A model generated the notes under the pieces. That model saw only the letters and a list, made by a program, of their open reading frames with translations, was not told where the DNA came from and ran no database searches. Below, piece by piece: positions 61,688 to 64,000 of a stretch of 64,000 bases of DNA. Source of the DNA: Mesotoga infera. GTDB taxonomy: Bacteria > Thermotogota > Thermotogae > Petrotogales > Kosmotogaceae. Each line of letters opens with the position of its first letter. The first letter of the stretch is position 1. The position numbers were made by a program, and so were the translations under genes. The stretch spans positions 1,426,001-1,490,000 of the forward strand of contig NZ_LS974202.1 of NCBI RefSeq assembly GCF_900157305.1. Reading direction: 5' to 3'.

Positions 61688-62998
61688 TCACCCGTCAAAT
61701 CCGGACGTCCGGGTTATTGAAGGGATTTCGACGGCGGGAGGCTTTTTTCGCAACGATATCAGAAACCTCTGCAGGAGCGTGAGTTTGGTGGAAGGCGTCT
61801 TGTCGATCCTGTGGTATTCGATCACCGTGTCTTTACCGTCGTATGATATGACGAAGTAATTCAGGTCGTACCGGGGGTAGAAGATTGCCGGGAAAGGCCA
61901 AATAAAAGATTTCACCCTTTCCAGCCTTTCGAGCCATGTGCCCGTGTTGATAACGTAACGATCGCCATCTTTCAGGAGAAAGGGATTGTGTGTGTGGCCG
62001 AAGATAAAGAATTTTACCGACCTGTCGCTCTCGAAGACCTTTCTCGCGCCTTCCAGATAGGCCCGCTCTTTTTCGGCCTTCTCCTTTTTCTCGTAAACGA
62101 GACCGTACCGCTTGAGCGCCGACTTTATGTCCCTGAAAACTATGAACAGCGGGATCGAGACCACCACAAAAATGATCAGAATCAAAACGTCTATTCCGAT
62201 GATTGTATCCACAACACTGCCCACCACGCCAAAGGGTTTGAGAAAATCTTCGTAGAGATACTGTACGCTGTTGAGTCCAAAGATATCGAGGATTCCGAGC
62301 ATAAAGAGGACTATACTGACCGCGAAAAAGAAGAGAAAGGGAACGATGGCCAGCCTCAATAAGGGATGCATCTCCAGATAGAAGTAACTAGAAAACATCC
62401 ATCTTGGCAACGCGTTCAAAGGCTGCACACATCGAACGTTAACCAGCCAGTTCTTTCTGCCCATTCTGGATATAAGGCCGGCGAGCGACAGAAGGTATCT
62501 CGTTATGTAAAAACCGGCCGGTCTGCATAGTTCAGAGCCGGGCACTTCGATTTCGTTGAACTTGTCGTGTTGGTGGCCGTGCTCTATCCAGATCTTCTCG
62601 TCGGCGATCTCCCTTATCAGGTGTTGGTTTTCATCCAGAAAGATGTTATATTCGCCGAGTTTTTCTTTCGAGCCGGGATAGCCGAGCACAGTGTGATCGT
62701 GGTTTCCCACTATGTAGGTTATCCTTACGGATTCACCGGCCTTCCTGAAGGCCTGGAAGACATCGGCGTACTTGTCTAGAACGAAGTCAAGTTGAACGGG
62801 TCCTTCAACGGTGGATAGTTCCCAGAAACCGAAAAAATCGCCGGCGATGATCAGTTCGACGTCCTCACCGGAGTCCCCGGTCTCGCTCAGCGAGTTCAAA
62901 AAACCTATCAGCTCGGATTTGAAGGTTACATCCTCGAGTTCACCGTCTCCGCCAATATGTAGATCGCTGATAATGTAGTACTTCTTTTTTTCTCCCAT
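61688..62998 (-). CDS. Metallophosphoesterase with a membrane insert
   Basis: 436 residues, calcineurin-like fold. Metal motifs: IISDLHIGGDGE, LIIAGDFFGFWE, YIVGNHDHTV, WIEHGHQHDKFN and FFIFGHTHNPF. Between the last two (about 215-300) lie two strong membrane helices (LLRLAIVPFLFFFAVSIVLFMLG and VVDTIIGIDVLILIIFVVVSIPLFIVF), which would anchor a cytoplasmic catalytic domain. The order resembles LpxH/YkuE-type enzymes, but membrane-spanning insertions within the fold are unusual. The substrate is unknown; a membrane lipid or sugar-lipid phosphate is plausible. Confidence 0.9.
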   Translation of the reverse strand: MGEKKKYYIISDLHIGGDGELEDVTFKSELIGFLNSLSETGDSGEDVELIIAGDFFGFWELSTVEGPVQLDFVLDKYADVFQAFRKAGESVRITYIVGNHDHTVLGYPGSKEKLGEYNIFLDENQHLIREIADEKIWIEHGHQHDKFNEIEVPGSELCRPAGFYITRYLLSLAGLISRMGRKNWLVNVRCVQPLNALPRWMFSSYFYLEMHPLLRLAIVPFLFFFAVSIVLFMLGILDIFGLNSVQYLYEDFLKPFGVVGSVVDTIIGIDVLILIIFVVVSIPLFIVFRDIKSALKRYGLVYEKKEKAEKERAYLEGARKVFESDRSVKFFIFGHTHNPFLLKDGDRYVINTGTWLERLERVKSFIWPFPAIFYPRYDLNYFVISYDGKDTVIEYHRIDKTPSTKLTLLQRFLISLRKKPPAVEIPSITRTSGFDG

Positions 62999-63135
62999 TC
63001 GATGCCCCGCGGTCTGGAAAATCAGCTGCCCTTTTACTTTATCATACTTGTGAATTCTTTCGCGTCCGAATTTTGAGATGCGGAGATCGAACTACTTCCG
63101 GCTACAATCCTCAAAAACTTTTCACGACTACGATC

Positions 63136-64000
63136 TTACTTGAAGAGCACATAACTTTCAAACCGAAGCCCCACGGTCTGCCCAAGCTCGAACTCCTCGC
63201 CGGAGGAGGCTTCCACACGGATCTCTTCTTTTCCCAGCGCCACGCGGTAATCTAGTATATTGCCAAGATAGACTTTTTTGGTCACTTTTCCTCTTATTGA
63301 GCTGCTATCGGGGGAGACCAGCTTAACGTTCTCGGGCCTTATGGCAAAGACGAACCCCCCTTCGCTGCTCTTTCCGGTGTTTTCGGGATTCACTTCGAAA
63401 GGCGGCGTCTCGGGTGAGGATGGAAAAGAGGCCATCATTCGACCTTCTCGTTCTGTAACATCTATCTTCAAGAAGTTTATAAGGCCGATGAAGTCGGCGA
63501 CGAATTGGTTTTCGGGCCTCTCGTAAAGGTCCTTAGGGGTTCCGAGTTGCTGCACTCTGGCGTTGTGGAGCAGGAGTATCCGATCTGACATGGCCATGGC
63601 TTCTGCCTGGTCGTGTGTGACGTAGATTATCGTGACGCCTATGCGTCGCTGAATGTCCTTTATTTCGAAGCGCATCTCCTCGCGCAGTTTCGCGTCGAGG
63701 TTGCTGAGAGGTTCGTCGAGTAACATAACGTCAGGTTCCATGACCAGCGCCCTGGCCAGAGCCACGCGCTGCTGTTGACCGCCCGAAAGCTGGTGAGGAT
63801 AGCGTTTCTCCATGCCTGTCAGCTTAACCATGGAGAGAACCTTCATCACTCGCTCTTTCATTTCTTCGGCGCCGGTCTTCTTTATCTTCAACGGATAGGC
63901 GACGTTCTTGAAAACATCCATGTGCGGCCACACGGCGTAGTTCTGGAAGACCATGCCGACGTTCCTCTCTTCCGGCGGAACGAAGATCTTTTTCTCCACC
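63136..64000 (-). CDS. ABC transporter ATPase, MalK/FbpC/PotA type (partial)
   Basis: C-terminal 287 residues; the Walker A region lies beyond the right edge. Visible: VPPEERNVGMVFQNYAVWPHM (Q-loop), LSGGQQQRVALARAL, VMLLDEPLSNLDAKLREEM and YVTHDQAEAMAMSD, then a TOBE domain (FAIRPENVKLVSPDSSSIRGKVTKKVYLGNILDYRVAL). The GTG at the very edge is an internal codon, not a start. It is not part of the operon at 53466. Confidence 0.92.
   Translation of the reverse strand, partial: VEKKIFVPPEERNVGMVFQNYAVWPHMDVFKNVAYPLKIKKTGAEEMKERVMKVLSMVKLTGMEKRYPHQLSGGQQQRVALARALVMEPDVMLLDEPLSNLDAKLREEMRFEIKDIQRRIGVTIIYVTHDQAEAMAMSDRILLLHNARVQQLGTPKDLYERPENQFVADFIGLINFLKIDVTEREGRMMASFPSSPETPPFEVNPENTGKSSEGGFVFAIRPENVKLVSPDSSSIRGKVTKKVYLGNILDYRVALGKEEIRVEASSGEEFELGQTVGLRFESYVLFK

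Noticed and set aside
1-64000. tRNA, rRNA, tmRNA or cas genes
   Set aside because: I looked through the intergenic spaces and ORFs and found no cloverleaf with a TTCGA-type T-loop, no rRNA stretch and no Cas protein motif.

Overview
The window looks like a chromosomal segment of a mesophilic or thermophilic Thermotogota bacterium of the Mesotoga/Kosmotoga kind. This is an inference: many sugar ABC transporters, strong GGAGGTG ribosome binding sites, frequent GTG/TTG starts, and genes such as DUF5685 and a glycine-betaine OpuC operon. No 16S or other marker gene is present to settle it.

Layout. 1-2986 (minus): a sugar uptake operon (binding protein, hairpin, MalF-type and MalG-type permeases), cut by the left edge; the MalG-type protein carries a ~150-residue insert. 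3052-11450 is an accessory zone: mosaic intergenic repeats, a CRISPR leader with promoter, a 37-repeat array (4206-9043) with no cas genes in the window, two copies of one insertion sequence lodged at the same base of two different CRISPR repeats, another intergenic repeat block, and a group II intron (9184-11120) with a broken reverse transcriptase, followed directly by a 63-bp copy of its own 5' end. 11451-18075 (plus): a SorC-regulated sugar operon (regulator, BtpA/SgcQ-like barrel, RbsA/RbsC/RbsB-type transporter, FGGY kinase) bracketed by a 20-bp inverted repeat. 18165-18840: more mosaic repeats, including an orphan piece of CRISPR repeat. 19265-22622 (plus): OpuC-type osmoprotectant transporter. 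22673-24070 (minus): glutamine synthetase. 24774-26279: secreted 5'-nucleotidase. 26589-27731: a stand-alone McrB-N-domain protein. 27839-30993 (minus): DUF5685 / DnaJ-TPR / DedA / hydrolase operon. 31161-35318: a thioredoxin-like/acetyltransferase-like protein, an amidohydrolase remnant, an FGE-fold lipoprotein, a second IS whose transposase continues in the -1 frame, and a small membrane protein. 35400-43919 (minus): a second SorC/FGGY/aldolase/ABC operon, Lsr-like in composition and paralogous to the first, with a promoter and a palindromic operator. 44118-49646: oligopeptidase F, a secreted TPR/propeller protein, a 27-residue membrane peptide, PlsY-like acyltransferase and a glycosyltransferase. 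49835-53172: MATE exporter, isoaspartyl peptidase and an RpiR regulator with a paired operator. 53466-58353: an FbpABC-type transporter with a P1-nuclease/phospholipase-C-like enzyme. 58287-63999: a GAF/PAS/HD-GYP sensor, a membrane-inserted metallophosphoesterase, and an ABC ATPase cut by the right edge.

How it fits together. The two SorC operons probably import and phosphorylate related sugars; the second then uses two class I aldolase-like enzymes and a dehydrogenase to split or oxidise the product. Three transporter operons place a strong hairpin directly after the binding-protein gene, which would set its expression above that of its partners. The most unusual region is the CRISPR array: an insertion sequence with apparent specificity for the repeat has entered it twice, and one copy separates the leader and promoter from all the spacers.
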